DNA of 64,000 nt, taken from the NCBI RefSeq assembly GCF_014838715.1, contig NZ_CP061947.1, forward strand, positions 2,294,001-2,358,000, in the 5' to 3' direction. The notes beneath the pieces are model-generated. The model was not told the DNA's origin. It saw only the letters and a program-made list of their open reading frames with translations, and did no database searches. The position numbers and the translations under genes were made by a program. Origin of the DNA: Algoriphagus sp. Y33. GTDB lineage: Bacteria; Bacteroidota; Bacteroidia; Cytophagales; Cyclobacteriaceae. The stretch's first letter is position 1. Each line of letters starts with the position of its first letter. Shown piece after piece: positions 16,470-26,207 of the stretch.

Positions 16470-19400
16470 TTATAGATTGATCGAAAGCCCAAGGTTGTAT
16501 ACAGATTGGATAGGATATCCTAATCCATTGCCTCCCATTTCCACATCCCACATCTTAAACTTGCTGAACATCAGAAGATTAATACTTGACAAATAGATCC
16601 TTCCGCTTTTTATACCCAGCTTTTTCACCTCTTTAATAGTGTACCCGATATCCACGTTCTTAAGCCTCAAAAAACTGCCGTTTCTTAACCACCACGTTGA
16701 GGTCTGATTGTTGGAATTCACCCGCCAATCACTCAGCCTAGGCCAAAAGGCATAGACGTTTCTGTTTTCCTCAGACCAATAATCATCAGCCACAGCCTGC
16801 AACAAACCGGTCTGATAGCCATTTGCTTGATAAAATGGTTGGATAGCTTCCGAATTAATAAAAAAAGACACCCTGGCAGCTCCTTGGAAATAAAAATTAA
16901 AATCAAATTGCTTATATCTGATTGTAGAGCCGAATCCAAATATAACCTCCGGCTGGGTAGGATAGCCAATGGGCACCATGTCATCAGTATTGATGACGCC
17001 ATCCTCATTAATATCCCGGTATTTGATATCTCCTGCCAAAAGGCCTGCGTCCCCAAACTGCACGGGGGAATTGGCAACTTCTTCCAGGTCAACAAATAAT
17101 CGCTCAGCCACATAGCCCCACTGTTGGGACAGGGAATACCCCCTTCTGGCCAAATGAACAAGGTTCTCGTCATAGTCCAATTCATCTACCCGAATAGCCT
17201 TACTGGATGCATAGGTAAACGTGCCTCTAAAATCAATCCTGAACTTTTTCGCAACAGTTTTGGAATAATTGACCATCAGATCTAATCCCTTGGTCTCTGC
17301 TTTGCCATAATTAGAGAATGGTGTGGCCATCAACCCCGCAGCATTATCTATATAGGTCACATTCTGTAAAATCTGAGATCTCTGCTGCCTAAACACATCC
17401 AAGACCAGTTCAAAGGAATTATTAAACAAGCCCAGATCCATACCTACATTGAGCTGCTTTGACTTTTCCCAGGTGATCAAAGGATTGGCATATCGTGATA
17501 TTGACACGCCCGGTCTGGAATAGGTAGGAGCTCCTTCATCCCTTCCAAAAGAGTATCCATAGGCTGCATCATTTAGATTGACATTGGACATGTATAAAAA
17601 ACGTTGGTCCCGCGCTCCAATTTGATCATTTCCCACTATGCCGTATGTAGCTCTGAACTTCAGATTAGACACCATCCCACGGATAGGAACAAAGAAGGGT
17701 TCGTTGGAAATCAAATACCCAATACCCGCTGAAGGGAAGAATCCAAACCTATTGTTCTGCTCAAACCTTTCGGATCCGTTATAGCCAAAATTAAATTCCG
17801 CCAAATACCTGTCATCAAAACCATAGGTAAACCTACCTGACACCCCATTATTTCTGTTGGGCAAAGACAGAATTAAGCTACCTGGATTACCGGCTTCATA
17901 GTGTTGTATATAAGAAACAAGCATCGCTCCCACATCATGCTTTAGCCCAAAAGTTCGGTTATAATCTATCGCACCCTGTAACCAAAATGTAGACTCAACA
18001 AGCTTTTCGCCTTCGGTATAGTTAAGGTATTCCGTTCCTGGCGTGCCTATGGAGGTAGAAGAACCATCATTCAGCACAGAGATTGTATAGCTTCCGTCCG
18101 ATTGATTAATGTTTGAGCTGTAAAAAAATGGATTATAAAACCTATTCATACTGACAGACGCCCGTCTTTTTGCATAGGTCATAACCCGCAAGCGCAATCC
18201 TTCCGTGATAAAATCCAAATCCTGATGTATTTCTAATTGCGGGTTCAGATTAAATGATTTGTTAACCTGATACCCTTTGACCATTTCTGCATAAGGATTG
18301 ACATACATGGTTGTCGTCTCTACAGCGCCGGCATCCAACGATCTAGCCGACCCAAAAAGCGGATGCTCTAAGAATGGCATCTTTTCTCTTGGATATACCG
18401 AAGGAAACATCACTGGGTTTGCGTTTAATGCATTACTAAACGTTCCGCCGCCACCGCCGATTGGACCAGTATAATCATCAAACTGTCCATAGATTCTGGC
18501 GATCAATAAAGTAGTAGGAGTAAGGTTTATATCGATATTGGATCGGATGGAATAATTATTTAATCGGATATTATTATTAAAATTATTTATGGGTTCCACA
18601 TTAAGTATCCCATTATCCCGGTTATAGGTTGCCGCCAGAAAGTACCTCCCCTTACTAGTTCCACCGCTTAGATTAATATTATAGCCTTGATTTACAGTAT
18701 AAGGTTTGATTAATTTATCTATCCAATTATTGTTGGGAAACAAATTTGGATCTCCTCCATCTCTTGTAGAATTGATTTTAAACTGGGAATAGGGTGAAAT
18801 CGCCAAGGGTGAACGTGCAGTAGCTGATTCATTCGCCATTTGCATATAAGTAATATTATCCGCTAACTGGAAATTTCTCGTGTTGGTTGAAATCCTGTTT
18901 TCTGCCCGAAAACTAACTTTTAGCTTTCCCTCTTCACCTGACTTTGTATTGATAAGCACCACTCCATTAGCACCTCTGGCACCAAAAATGGAGCTAGCGG
19001 CGGCATCTTTGAGAACTGAAAAATCTGATATATCATCCGGTTGCAATCGAGCCATATCCAAAGGAGTGGATTCAATCCCGTCAATCAGAATCAGGGGGTC
19101 AATTTTACCTGTGCCAAAAGTGGATAAACCTCTGATAAAGAAAGTAGAATTATCAGTTCCAATGCCTGGTTCACCACTCTGCTGAAAAGAGATTACACCA
19201 GCCACTTTACCCGCTATAGCGTGTGTTAGGTTTGAGGAAGGTATCTGGAGCTCTTTAACATTAACTGAAGTCACTGAGCTTACTAAGCTCCCCTTTTTCT
19301 GCTTACCAAAACCAACCACCACTACCTCATCTAGACCTTGCAAATCTTCTTGTAAACTCACATTCACTGTGCTTTGACTACCTACTAGAGCTTCCTCACT

Positions 19401-19964
19401 CTTGTACCCTATAAAAGAGAATCTTAGCACCACGCCCTCAGAGTCAGGTATAGCCAATGTATAGAAACCGTCTGCATCCGTTGCTGTACCGATTTGAGTA
19501 CCCTTTACCATAACTGTTACACCGGGCATAGACAATCCATCCGATGCAGAGGTGACCTGTCCTTTAACTATCTTATCCTCAGCTTCCTTTTTTTTCGGCG
19601 TATTCTCCCTAGAAACATGAATTATACTATTTACACTCTTGAATCTCAGGTCTGTATTTTTGGAAAGGACTTCTAAAACTGCCAAAAGCGTAACCCTGTC
19701 CATATTCAAAGTTTGCTTGGGTATTTCCACAATATTTTCTTCATCAAACGCAAAAGCAAAATTTGTCTTGTCTGAGATTACTTGAAAAACGTCCAATATA
19801 GAAGCGTCGTCCGTGTGGATTGATAAGTAAACCTTACTTAAATCCTTTTCCTGTGAATAGGCTTCTTTAGCAAAAGACAGATTTACCGTAAGAAAACCTA
19901 ATAACCAAGTCCATAATAACTTGTTTAGATAATGTAATTTAAATTTGGGTATTGTTTTTTTCAT
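16470..19964 (-). CDS. SusC/RagA family TonB-linked outer membrane transporter with STN signalling domain (locus 1)
   Basis: Outer-membrane active transporter of 1164 residues. After the signal peptide (1-33, ending FAKEA) comes an STN domain (about 45-105, LSIHTDDASILDVFQVISDKTNF), which passes a ligand signal to a FecR anti-sigma factor. Next is a carboxypeptidase-like regulatory domain (about 130-205, VKGQVTSASDGLSMPGVTVMVKG), the TonB box/plug region (EVVVVGFGKQKKGSLVSSVTSV near 210; the SusC signature SSIFGARGANGVVLINTKSG near 317-336), then a 22-stranded barrel ending in NLGLSINL. The STN domain and the FecR/sigma genes just upstream show that this locus is controlled by trans-envelope sigma signalling. 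Confidence 0.95.
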   Translation of the reverse strand: MKKTIPKFKLHYLNKLLWTWLLGFLTVNLSFAKEAYSQEKDLSKVYLSIHTDDASILDVFQVISDKTNFAFAFDEENIVEIPKQTLNMDRVTLLAVLEVLSKNTDLRFKSVNSIIHVSRENTPKKKEAEDKIVKGQVTSASDGLSMPGVTVMVKGTQIGTATDADGFYTLAIPDSEGVVLRFSFIGYKSEEALVGSQSTVNVSLQEDLQGLDEVVVVGFGKQKKGSLVSSVTSVNVKELQIPSSNLTHAIAGKVAGVISFQQSGEPGIGTDNSTFFIRGLSTFGTGKIDPLILIDGIESTPLDMARLQPDDISDFSVLKDAAASSIFGARGANGVVLINTKSGEEGKLKVSFRAENRISTNTRNFQLADNITYMQMANESATARSPLAISPYSQFKINSTRDGGDPNLFPNNNWIDKLIKPYTVNQGYNINLSGGTSKGRYFLAATYNRDNGILNVEPINNFNNNIRLNNYSIRSNIDINLTPTTLLIARIYGQFDDYTGPIGGGGGTFSNALNANPVMFPSVYPREKMPFLEHPLFGSARSLDAGAVETTTMYVNPYAEMVKGYQVNKSFNLNPQLEIHQDLDFITEGLRLRVMTYAKRRASVSMNRFYNPFFYSSNINQSDGSYTISVLNDGSSTSIGTPGTEYLNYTEGEKLVESTFWLQGAIDYNRTFGLKHDVGAMLVSYIQHYEAGNPGSLILSLPNRNNGVSGRFTYGFDDRYLAEFNFGYNGSERFEQNNRFGFFPSAGIGYLISNEPFFVPIRGMVSNLKFRATYGIVGNDQIGARDQRFLYMSNVNLNDAAYGYSFGRDEGAPTYSRPGVSISRYANPLITWEKSKQLNVGMDLGLFNNSFELVLDVFRQQRSQILQNVTYIDNAAGLMATPFSNYGKAETKGLDLMVNYSKTVAKKFRIDFRGTFTYASSKAIRVDELDYDENLVHLARRGYSLSQQWGYVAERLFVDLEEVANSPVQFGDAGLLAGDIKYRDINEDGVINTDDMVPIGYPTQPEVIFGFGSTIRYKQFDFNFYFQGAARVSFFINSEAIQPFYQANGYQTGLLQAVADDYWSEENRNVYAFWPRLSDWRVNSNNQTSTWWLRNGSFLRLKNVDIGYTIKEVKKLGIKSGRIYLSSINLLMFSKFKMWDVEMGGNGLGYPIQSVYNLGLSINL

Positions 19965-20013
19965 GCTAAGTCGGGTTTTTTGTTAAATAGATCTAGTACT
20001 TCTAATTATTAAT

Positions 20014-21078
20014 TCATTTAATATCATTTTGCTGTTTTCGGCTAACAAGGACTTGTTTTCCTTGAAATTCAAACTTCAGATTAGATGAATGCTCCAATCC
20101 TATTATAACATTAGGAAGGCTTTGGTCTTTGAATTTAGCTGTGTATTTTCCTCTTAATCGCAATGATGGATCTACTATAAAATCTATGTCATACCAATTA
20201 GAGAGCACCCTAAACACCTCGTTATAAGATGCTCTGTCGAATTTGATTATTTTGTCTTTCCAACCAATAAGCTCTTCATAATCATAATCAGTCTTTTGCA
20301 TAGCTTGGAGCTCGGGATTGTAAAAAGAGACTTCTCCTTTTGTAAGAAGACTGTTAAGTCCTACCTCAGTTTTCACTTCTACCTTTCCTGAAACGACAGC
20401 CACGTGTAGGTCACTACCATCATCATATGCCTTCATATCAAATGAAGTACCCAAGACCATTGTAGTAATATCTTTGCTTACAACTCTAAAAGGGCGTTTG
20501 GGATCACTTGTTACTTCAAAAAATGCCTGCCCTTTTAATTTCACCATTCTATCATTACTAAAATCAGAAGAATACGAAAATTCTGAGCCTGAATTAACAG
20601 TGACAACAGAGTTATCAGGTAAGGTAAATACTTTCTTAATTCCTCTGGGAACTACTTTCGTAACCCAAGAGATTTCATTGTGAACAGGTGTATTTTCTTT
20701 TTCAGTCAGTAAGCTTCTTCCAAAAAACAGGACTCCAATCAACACAACCGAGGCCGCAACTGCCCTTATTCGAATGGAAGTGCTTCTAGACATCTTCTCT
20801 CTATACTCCGTTATCCTCCTACGGTTATATGCCCTGTTTTCAATGATCAATTTTTCTAAAATCTGATTTCGTTCCTTCTTATCCAGCTTATTGTTTTCTT
20901 CCAGCTTCATTCCCTGTAAAAGCTCTCTGGCGTGCTGGAGCATATTTATTTTATCAGGGTTTCTTGCACACCAGTCTTCCCAAAATTTGTCTGTATTTGG
21001 TTTGGGGTTATTGATCCAATCAATAAAATCAGCACACTTTAGAAAGTCTTCTATGCTTCTTGGGTGAAATCCGTTCAT
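20014..21078 (-). CDS. FecR family anti-sigma factor (locus 1)
   Basis: Inner-membrane anti-sigma factor that holds the partner ECF sigma until SusC signals substrate uptake. The 354 residues have a cytoplasmic N-terminal part with the sigma-binding region (about 1-90), one membrane segment near 102-123 (IRAVAASVVLIGVLFFGRSLL), the FecR domain (about 145-245, with TLPDNSVVTVNSGSEFSYSSDF and FFEVTSDPKRPFRVVSKDI) and a C-terminal DUF4974 secretin/TonB short-N-terminus-like domain (about 275-345). It lies between the sigma gene (372 bp upstream) and SusC (49 bp downstream). The long gap before it suggests a separate promoter; TACAGGTA motifs lie in that gap. Confidence 0.92.
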   Translation of the reverse strand: MNGFHPRSIEDFLKCADFIDWINNPKPNTDKFWEDWCARNPDKINMLQHARELLQGMKLEENNKLDKKERNQILEKLIIENRAYNRRRITEYREKMSRSTSIRIRAVAASVVLIGVLFFGRSLLTEKENTPVHNEISWVTKVVPRGIKKVFTLPDNSVVTVNSGSEFSYSSDFSNDRMVKLKGQAFFEVTSDPKRPFRVVSKDITTMVLGTSFDMKAYDDGSDLHVAVVSGKVEVKTEVGLNSLLTKGEVSFYNPELQAMQKTDYDYEELIGWKDKIIKFDRASYNEVFRVLSNWYDIDFIVDPSLRLRGKYTAKFKDQSLPNVIIGLEHSSNLKFEFQGKQVLVSRKQQNDIK

Positions 21079-21450
21079 TCGTACAGGTACAAGGATAAAT
21101 TTTAAGATTCTTCTTATTTACCTGTATAGAGACCTGAGAAATTAAATCTCCATCAAAAAATATATTTTTTTTGAAATTAAATTTTAAGTAGCACACTTGA
21201 ATCAGTGAAAAAATCTACTCAAACCCGACTTCTCAATATATTATTGCCGCAAGAAAAATGATTTGCCAAATTCTGCTTCTCGGAGGGCGGTTCAAAGGAT
21301 CGGTATACGCCCCTTCTTTTACTGATAGAATTAAAACGCCAGAAACTTGCCCGGTATATCCTAGGTAAATACATCCCCAACCTTTAGAACCCGTAGATTT
21401 CTTACCGAATTGGAAAAAAAAGATCCAAGGACATAAAACACAAACCTCGA
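21079..21450. other. Gene-free stretch between sigma and FecR genes (locus 1)
   Basis: No supported gene. Just upstream of the FecR start the minus strand reads ATACAGGTA and, nearer the start, TGTACCTGTAC, an imperfect palindrome. A TACAGGTA also lies upstream of the second SusC gene, so these may be recognised by the ECF sigma factors or a shared regulator. The rest (about 21230-21440) is mixed-composition sequence that could be a worn gene remnant, but no family can be named. Confidence 0.35.
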
Positions 21451-22140
21451 CTACCCGAGTACCAAAAAATTGCCAGCTGTCATTATTCCCACTGTAAAAA
21501 GATCATCGTGATGTTCCCTAAGGATATCGGACATTCCCTTCAGTGATTTATACAATAAATTTCTGGCTGATTCAGGGTTGGAATAACCAAGGATTTCAGC
21601 TACTTCATTAATAGTCAAACCTTCAAAATAATGTAGCATGATAATTTCCCGCTGCTTGGTAGGCAATTTTTTAGATGCATTCTCAAGTATCCTTTTGGTA
21701 TCTATTGTAAACTGAGTATGTATAGATTTCACATCAGGTTCTACTGTCAATTGAAATCCGTCATTCCTATCATATTGCTCTTTATAAGCAATTTTTTTAT
21801 TCCTTTCCAAAGTTTTGAAAAGTTTCCTCCTAAAACATGCAAACAAATAATACTTAACAGACTCAGGCTGCTTGATCTTATCTCTCTTTTGTACCAAATT
21901 CACAAATACATCTTGTACAGTATCCCTTACAAGCTCTTTATCACGAGTAAGTTGAGTCCCATAATTGTATAGTTTGTCCGCATAAGCATCATACAATAGA
22001 ACTAAGGCATCATTGCTACCCTCTACAAATTCACTCCATGTTGATTTTTCATCAATTGACTCGTCCTTCTCAAAATCCTTCCGCTCCTTTTGCTGAATAA
22101 GAAGTATATTTTTTTTTTGCAATTGTGTGAAATTTTTCAT
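21451..22140 (-). CDS. ECF RNA polymerase sigma factor (locus 1)
   Basis: Extracytoplasmic-function sigma-70 factor of the FecI-like type (229 aa) that would activate the neighbouring FecR/SusC/SusD genes when released. Region 2 is at about 45-115 (LVLLYDAYADKLYNYGTQLTRDKELVRDTVQDVFVNL, the core-binding and -10 part) and region 4 at about 155-210 (LPTKQREIIMLHYFEGLTINEVAEILGYSNPESARN, a helix-turn-helix). The ~35-residue N-terminal extension is Lys/Glu-rich and the C-terminal tail (~15 residues) is hydrophobic; both are atypical but appear intact. A perfect 16-bp palindrome lies 29-44 bp upstream of its start, suggesting that its own transcription is regulated. Confidence 0.92.
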   Translation of the reverse strand: MKNFTQLQKKNILLIQQKERKDFEKDESIDEKSTWSEFVEGSNDALVLLYDAYADKLYNYGTQLTRDKELVRDTVQDVFVNLVQKRDKIKQPESVKYYLFACFRRKLFKTLERNKKIAYKEQYDRNDGFQLTVEPDVKSIHTQFTIDTKRILENASKKLPTKQREIIMLHYFEGLTINEVAEILGYSNPESARNLLYKSLKGMSDILREHHDDLFTVGIMTAGNFLVLG

Positions 22141-22168
22141 TTTGGGTAGATGTTAACTTACATATTAC

Positions 22169-22184
22169 CATCGATTAATCGATG
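22169..22184. promoter_or_regulatory. 16-bp perfect palindrome upstream of the ECF sigma gene
   Basis: CATCGATTAATCGATG reads the same on both strands and lies 29-44 bp upstream of the sigma start codon, where a repressor or activator dimer would act. No second copy was noticed in the window. Confidence 0.4.
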
Positions 22185-22650
22185 TTTGTATAAAATTCAA
22201 GAGTATAAAAATTATTTTCCAATCAATAAATCATATTTTCAACATACTGATCCTCCAGTATACCCCAGCCCAAAACTGCATGTTTAGAACAGAATAAAAC
22301 GAGAAAATCGAAACTACCGAAGTGGGAATCTCCGCCCTTTGGTGCAAATTGTAATTGCCACACAAAAGACCAGTCTGGCGCAACATACAAAATTATTCCT
22401 AACAGTCGATTATCTTCCAATTACTTTCTTGCTGTGCAAACGGCTACAACCAAGCATCAATTATTCGCTAATGTGATGATGAAGCGGGACCATGATGCAC
22501 AAAAGGAAATAGCATATTTGGACAGAATCCTGATATAAAAAACGAGAATAACGGAAACTAGGCCAGCCTTTCGTAATAAAGAGATAGGTCTAGCTTGCCG
22601 AGCCCATGCTTTGATTTGACTTCACTCTAGTCTAGATCTTCCTGAAACCA
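22185..22650. other. Gene-free stretch between locus 1 and the ribosomal cluster
   Basis: No supported gene. The only open frame of note (22223-22420, minus) has no recognisable family and low plausibility. The stretch contains two related segments, at about 22293-22315 and 22533-22560, both reading roughly ATAAAAACGAGAAnAnCGnAAACTA, which look like diverged copies of a short intergenic repeat. Confidence 0.3.
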
Positions 22651-22652
22651 AA

Positions 22653-22676
22653 AAAGCCTTCCCGAGGGAAGGCTTT
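22653..22676 (-). terminator. Terminator of the thrS-infC-rpmI-rplT cluster
   Basis: AAAGCCTTCCC and GGGAAGGCTTT pair as a 10-11 bp stem with a tiny loop. On the minus strand the stem runs into TTTTTTGG. It lies 24 bp after the rplT stop. Confidence 0.8.
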
Positions 22677-22699
22677 CAATAAAATAAGACAGTGCAACC

Positions 22700-23044
22700 T
22701 TATTTTACTCTTTCAACTACAGCTTTAAATGCTTCTGGGTGATTCATGGCCAGATCTGCCAAAACCTTACGGTTAAGTTCGATCTCACCTTTCTTCAATA
22801 ATCCCATCAATTGAGAATAGGATACGCCGTGCTGTCTAGCACCTGCGTTGATACGCTGAATCCACAAAGCTCTGAATTCTCTTTTCTTTGCTTTACGGTC
22901 TCTGTATGCATACTGAAGACCTTTCTCATACTTGTTTTTGGCTACTGTCCATACGTTGCTACCTCTTCCGAAGTAACCTCTTGTGGCTTTAAGCACTTTT
23001 TTTCTTCTTGCTCTGGACGCTACGGCGTTTACCGATCTAGGCAT
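22700..23044 (-). CDS. rplT: 50S ribosomal protein L20
   Basis: 23S rRNA-binding assembly protein of the large subunit. The 114 residues are the standard length and start with [35 protein letters not shown], a near-consensus basic N-terminal arm. The globular C-terminal part follows ([24 protein letters not shown] near 62-85, [16 protein letters not shown]). It is last in the thrS-infC-rpmI-rplT series. In other bacteria L20 represses translation of its own operon by binding the mRNA leader. Here 111 bp separate it from rpmI, long enough to hold a small leader structure, but none is obvious to the eye. Confidence 0.97.
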   Translation of the reverse strand: MPRSVNAVASRARRKKVLKATRGYFGRGSNVWTVAKNKYEKGLQYAYRDRKAKKREFRALWIQRINAGARQHGVSYSQLMGLLKKGEIELNRKVLADLAMNHPEAFKAVVERVK

Positions 23045-23155
23045 AGTGTTTTGTTTTTTGACGCATGGTGTCCTGAATTATATGGATCTTGTAAACCAAT
23101 GTGCCTGGTGAATAAATAAACCTTAATTAATTGATTTTTAAGCGACTGTCGAGAA

Positions 23156-23350
23156 TCAGATTCTCAACATGTCTCTTACTCTACCTTCGTCAGACTCGTG
23201 AACCAGACCAGTTTTAGTCAAGTTACGCTTCCTTTTGGTAGCTTTTTTGGTCAGGATGTGGCTTTTGAAAGCGTGTTTCCTTTTGATTTTACCGGTTCCT
23301 GTCAAAGCGAACCGCTTCTTTGCACTGGATTTGGTTTTTACCTTTGGCAT
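23156..23350 (-). CDS. rpmI: 50S ribosomal protein L35
   Basis: Small basic large-subunit protein (64 aa). It begins [35 protein letters not shown], the L35 signature, and is standard in length. It sits between infC (26 bp upstream) and rplT (111 bp downstream), the order found in most bacteria. No irregular features. Confidence 0.96.
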   Translation of the reverse strand: MPKVKTKSSAKKRFALTGTGKIKRKHAFKSHILTKKATKRKRNLTKTGLVHESDEGRVRDMLRI

Positions 23351-23376
23351 TTTGCTGTATTTATATTAGTTGAAAT

Positions 23377-23931
23377 TTATTTCTTTCCTGCTTTCGGAGC
23401 GATGAAGATATTCATTCTCTTTCCTTCCATTTTAGGAAGTTGCTCTACTGCACCATATTCTGCAAGTGCTTGGGCAAATTTCAAAAGCAACATCTCTCCT
23501 CTTTCCTTAAACACGATGCTACGGCCTACGAAATGTACGTAAGCCTTCACTTTTGCGCCTTCCTTCAAGAAGTTGATTGCATGCTTCAGTTTGAAATTGT
23601 AATCGTGATCATCGGTATTCGGTCCGAATCTGATTTCCTTCAAAACAATCTTCGCTGCATTGGACTTGATCTCCTTCTGCTTTTTTTTCTGCTCGTACTT
23701 AAACTTCGCATAATCAAGGATTTTACAAACTGGAGGATCAACATTCGGAGAAATCTCTACAAGATCCAGATCATTTTCCTGAGCGAGTTTGATGGCTTTT
23801 TCTAGCGGAAGCAATGCGTTACCGCCTTCGACGAAATCTCCAACCAGTCTTACTTCACGTGCTCTGATTTTGTGGTTTACTTTATAAGGCTCTTCCTGTC
23901 TACCTCTATAGGGTTGTCTTTGGTTTCTCAA
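23377..23931 (-). CDS. infC: Translation initiation factor IF-3 (non-AUG start)
   Basis: IF-3 binds the 30S subunit, keeps it apart from 50S and checks the start codon. The 184 residues show the N-terminal domain ([20 protein letters not shown] near 18-37, [30 protein letters not shown] near 55-84) and the C-terminal domain ([25 protein letters not shown] near 97-121). No ATG precedes this sequence in frame: the likely start is TTG at 23929-23931, with ATC and ATA codons 12-18 bp further upstream as alternatives. Rare start codons are typical of infC and let IF-3 limit its own translation. It follows thrS after 84 bp and precedes rpmI. Confidence 0.95.
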   Translation of the reverse strand: MRNQRQPYRGRQEEPYKVNHKIRAREVRLVGDFVEGGNALLPLEKAIKLAQENDLDLVEISPNVDPPVCKILDYAKFKYEQKKKQKEIKSNAAKIVLKEIRFGPNTDDHDYNFKLKHAINFLKEGAKVKAYVHFVGRSIVFKERGEMLLLKFAQALAEYGAVEQLPKMEGKRMNIFIAPKAGKK

Positions 23932-24015
23932 GTTTGCTTTGATTGTTTTTATGAAATTGGATGCAAATATCGGAATTATTTCTAATTAAGAAAAACTGAA
24001 TTAAATAATACAGTA

Positions 24016-25965
24016 TTATTCCTTACTCAATGATGCTGAAATAATGCCCTGAAAATAATTTATAAACTCCTCCGCAGAGAAATTACCTAGATCTCCTTCG
24101 CCATGTTTACGGACAGAAAGCTTTCGCTCTTCCTGCTCCTTTTCCCCTACTATAAGCATAAAAGGCACCTTTTTGACTTCAGAGTCCCGGATTTTCCTTC
24201 CAATCTTTTCATCTCTATTGTCTATAGAGCCTGATATACCGGCATCTTCGAGGAGGTATTTTATCTCTTCGGCATATTCCACATATTTCTCAGAAATAGG
24301 CAAAATATTGATCTGCTCAGGCGATAGCCATAGCGGAAAATTACCTGCACAGTGCTCAATAAGCACTGCCACGAATCTCTCCAAGGAACCAAACGGTGCT
24401 CTATGGATCATCACAGGTCTATGCTTTTGGTTGTCTGAGCCGATGTATTCCAACTCGAACCGTTCTGGTAATTGATAATCTACCTGAATAGTTCCCAACT
24501 GCCATCTTCTTCCCAATGCATCCTTCACCATAAAGTCTAGCTTAGGCCCATAGAATGCCGCTTCCCCAAGTTCAGTGACTGTATCCAACCCTTTCTCAGC
24601 CGCAGCCTCAATGATGGCAGACTCTGCTTTATTCCAAGCTTCGTCTCCTCCTATGTATTTGGATGGATTTTCAGGATCTCTCAAAGAGATTTGAGCTGTA
24701 TAGTCGTCAAAACCCAGCGCTTTAAACACATAAAGCACCAAATCAATCACCTTGATAAACTCTTCTTTCACCTGATCCGGGCGACAGAAAATGTGAGCAT
24801 CATCCTGAGTAAATCCCCGAACACGGGTCAATCCGTGCAATTCACCACTTTGCTCGTAGCGATATACCGTGCCAAATTCCGCATACCGAATCGGCAGTTC
24901 CTTATAGGAATGAGGCTTATGCTTATAGATCTCGCAATGATGCGGACAGTTCATAGGTTTGAGCAAAAACTCCTCTCCTTCGTGCGGAGTAGCAATGGGC
25001 TGAAAAGAATCCTTGCCATATTTCTCGTAATGACCTGATGTCTCATACAGTGCCTTGTGCCCAATATGTGGAGTGATCACCTGCTGATATCCTGCCTTGT
25101 CCTGCGCTTTTTTCAGGAAATTGACCAGACGCTCTCTCAGCAAGGTACCCTTCGGCAACCAAAGTGGAAGGCCTGCTCCTACTTTCTCTGAGAATGTAAA
25201 AAGCTCCAATTCACGGCCCAATTTTCTATGATCACGTTTCTTTGCCTCTTCCAACAAAGTCAGGTAATCCGTAAGCTCTTTGGCTTTGGGAAAAGTCACA
25301 CCGTAGATACGGGTCAACATTTTTCGCTTCTCATCACCTCTCCAATACGCTCCGGCTATATTTGTCAGCTTCACAGCTTTGACAAAACCGGTATTGGGAA
25401 TATGCGGTCCACGGCAGAGATCCACAAAATTTCCCTGTTGGTAGAACGTAATTGAACCATCCTCAAGCCCTTCTAAAAGGTCAAGTTTGTATTCATCCCC
25501 TTTCTTCCGGAAATAGTCGACTGCGTCTTTCTTAGAAATATCAGCACGGATGTACTCATTCTTCTCCCGGGCCAATTCAATCATTTTCTTCTCAATGGCT
25601 TCGAGTTCCGAACCGTCCAGTGTTTTATCCCCGAAATCCACATCGTAGTAAAAACCTGTTTCGATCGGAGGACCGATACCGAATTTGATCCCCGGATGAA
25701 GCGCTTCCAATGCTTCTGCAAGCAAGTGGGCTGAAGAGTGCCAGAAGGTATTTTTACCTTCCCCGTCATTCCAGGTCAATAATTGGATGGAAGAATCTTC
25801 GTTGATCGCCCGGGTAGCATCCCAAACCTGTCCGTTTACTTTTGCGGCTAGAACGTTCCTGGCTAAACCCTCGCTGATACTTGCAGCAATCTGTAGTCCG
25901 GTAGTTCCCTTTTCGTACTCCTTCACAGTGCCATCCGGAAGGGTAATTTTAATTTGTTGTGACAT
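24016..25965 (-). CDS. thrS: Threonine--tRNA ligase
   Basis: Class II aminoacyl-tRNA synthetase that charges tRNA-Thr. The 649 residues have the full order: TGS domain (1-65), the editing domain with [11 protein letters not shown] near 75-85 and the [12 protein letters not shown]n-dependent editing motif near 182-193, the catalytic core ([11 protein letters not shown] near 338, motif 2 [14 protein letters not shown] near 368-381, motif 3 [18 protein letters not shown] near 515-532) and the C-terminal anticodon-binding domain (about 545-640). Editing and Zn ligands are present. It heads the series thrS-infC-rpmI-rplT. A -7 box CATATTTG lies about 50 bp upstream. Confidence 0.97.
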   Translation of the reverse strand: MSQQIKITLPDGTVKEYEKGTTGLQIAASISEGLARNVLAAKVNGQVWDATRAINEDSSIQLLTWNDGEGKNTFWHSSAHLLAEALEALHPGIKFGIGPPIETGFYYDVDFGDKTLDGSELEAIEKKMIELAREKNEYIRADISKKDAVDYFRKKGDEYKLDLLEGLEDGSITFYQQGNFVDLCRGPHIPNTGFVKAVKLTNIAGAYWRGDEKRKMLTRIYGVTFPKAKELTDYLTLLEEAKKRDHRKLGRELELFTFSEKVGAGLPLWLPKGTLLRERLVNFLKKAQDKAGYQQVITPHIGHKALYETSGHYEKYGKDSFQPIATPHEGEEFLLKPMNCPHHCEIYKHKPHSYKELPIRYAEFGTVYRYEQSGELHGLTRVRGFTQDDAHIFCRPDQVKEEFIKVIDLVLYVFKALGFDDYTAQISLRDPENPSKYIGGDEAWNKAESAIIEAAAEKGLDTVTELGEAAFYGPKLDFMVKDALGRRWQLGTIQVDYQLPERFELEYIGSDNQKHRPVMIHRAPFGSLERFVAVLIEHCAGNFPLWLSPEQINILPISEKYVEYAEEIKYLLEDAGISGSIDNRDEKIGRKIRDSEVKKVPFMLIVGEKEQEERKLSVRKHGEGDLGNFSAEEFINYFQGIISASLSKE

Positions 25966-26012
25966 GTGTAAAATTAGTTCTGCCCATACAAAGGGGCATA
26001 AAGATCAAGTTA

Positions 26013-26040
26013 CAAATATGCACAAGACGGATGCAATCAA
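26013..26040 (-). promoter_or_regulatory. Probable thrS promoter
   Basis: The minus strand has a TTG within a T-run (26038-26040), a 17-base spacer and CATATTTG (26013-26020). The -7 box is identical to those of the tRNA-Met and ABC ATPase promoters; the spacing is shorter. The leader would be about 45 nt, and no T-box structure is seen. Confidence 0.4.
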
Positions 26041-26100
26041 AAAATATATGGGAAGGGAATATAGAAATGAGCGCTTATTTTATGTTTGGCCACATAGATC

Positions 26101-26130
26101 ACTGAGGAGACACTGAGGAGACACTGAGAG
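26101..26130. repeat. 11-bp tandem repeat
   Basis: ACTGAGGAGAC occurs twice in tandem and is followed by a partial third copy ACTGAGAG. It lies in the gene-free gap between thrS and the decayed propeller gene. Confidence 0.7.
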
Positions 26131-26207
26131 ATTAGTTAGTTTTGTCACGGAGCTGATGGTCAAGTAGGTTAGTATCAAGCCGGCTTTTAGAATATAGTGA
26201 TGTAGGC

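Noticed and set aside
22223..22420. 65-residue minus-strand open frame after the locus 1 sigma gene
   Set aside because: No family resemblance, odd composition (many Trp and Cys), no promoter, and it overlaps a degenerate intergenic repeat.
22293..22563. Two similar ATAAAAACGAGA... segments considered as insertion-sequence ends
   Set aside because: They are in direct orientation, only partly alike, without flanking target duplications or a transposase between them.
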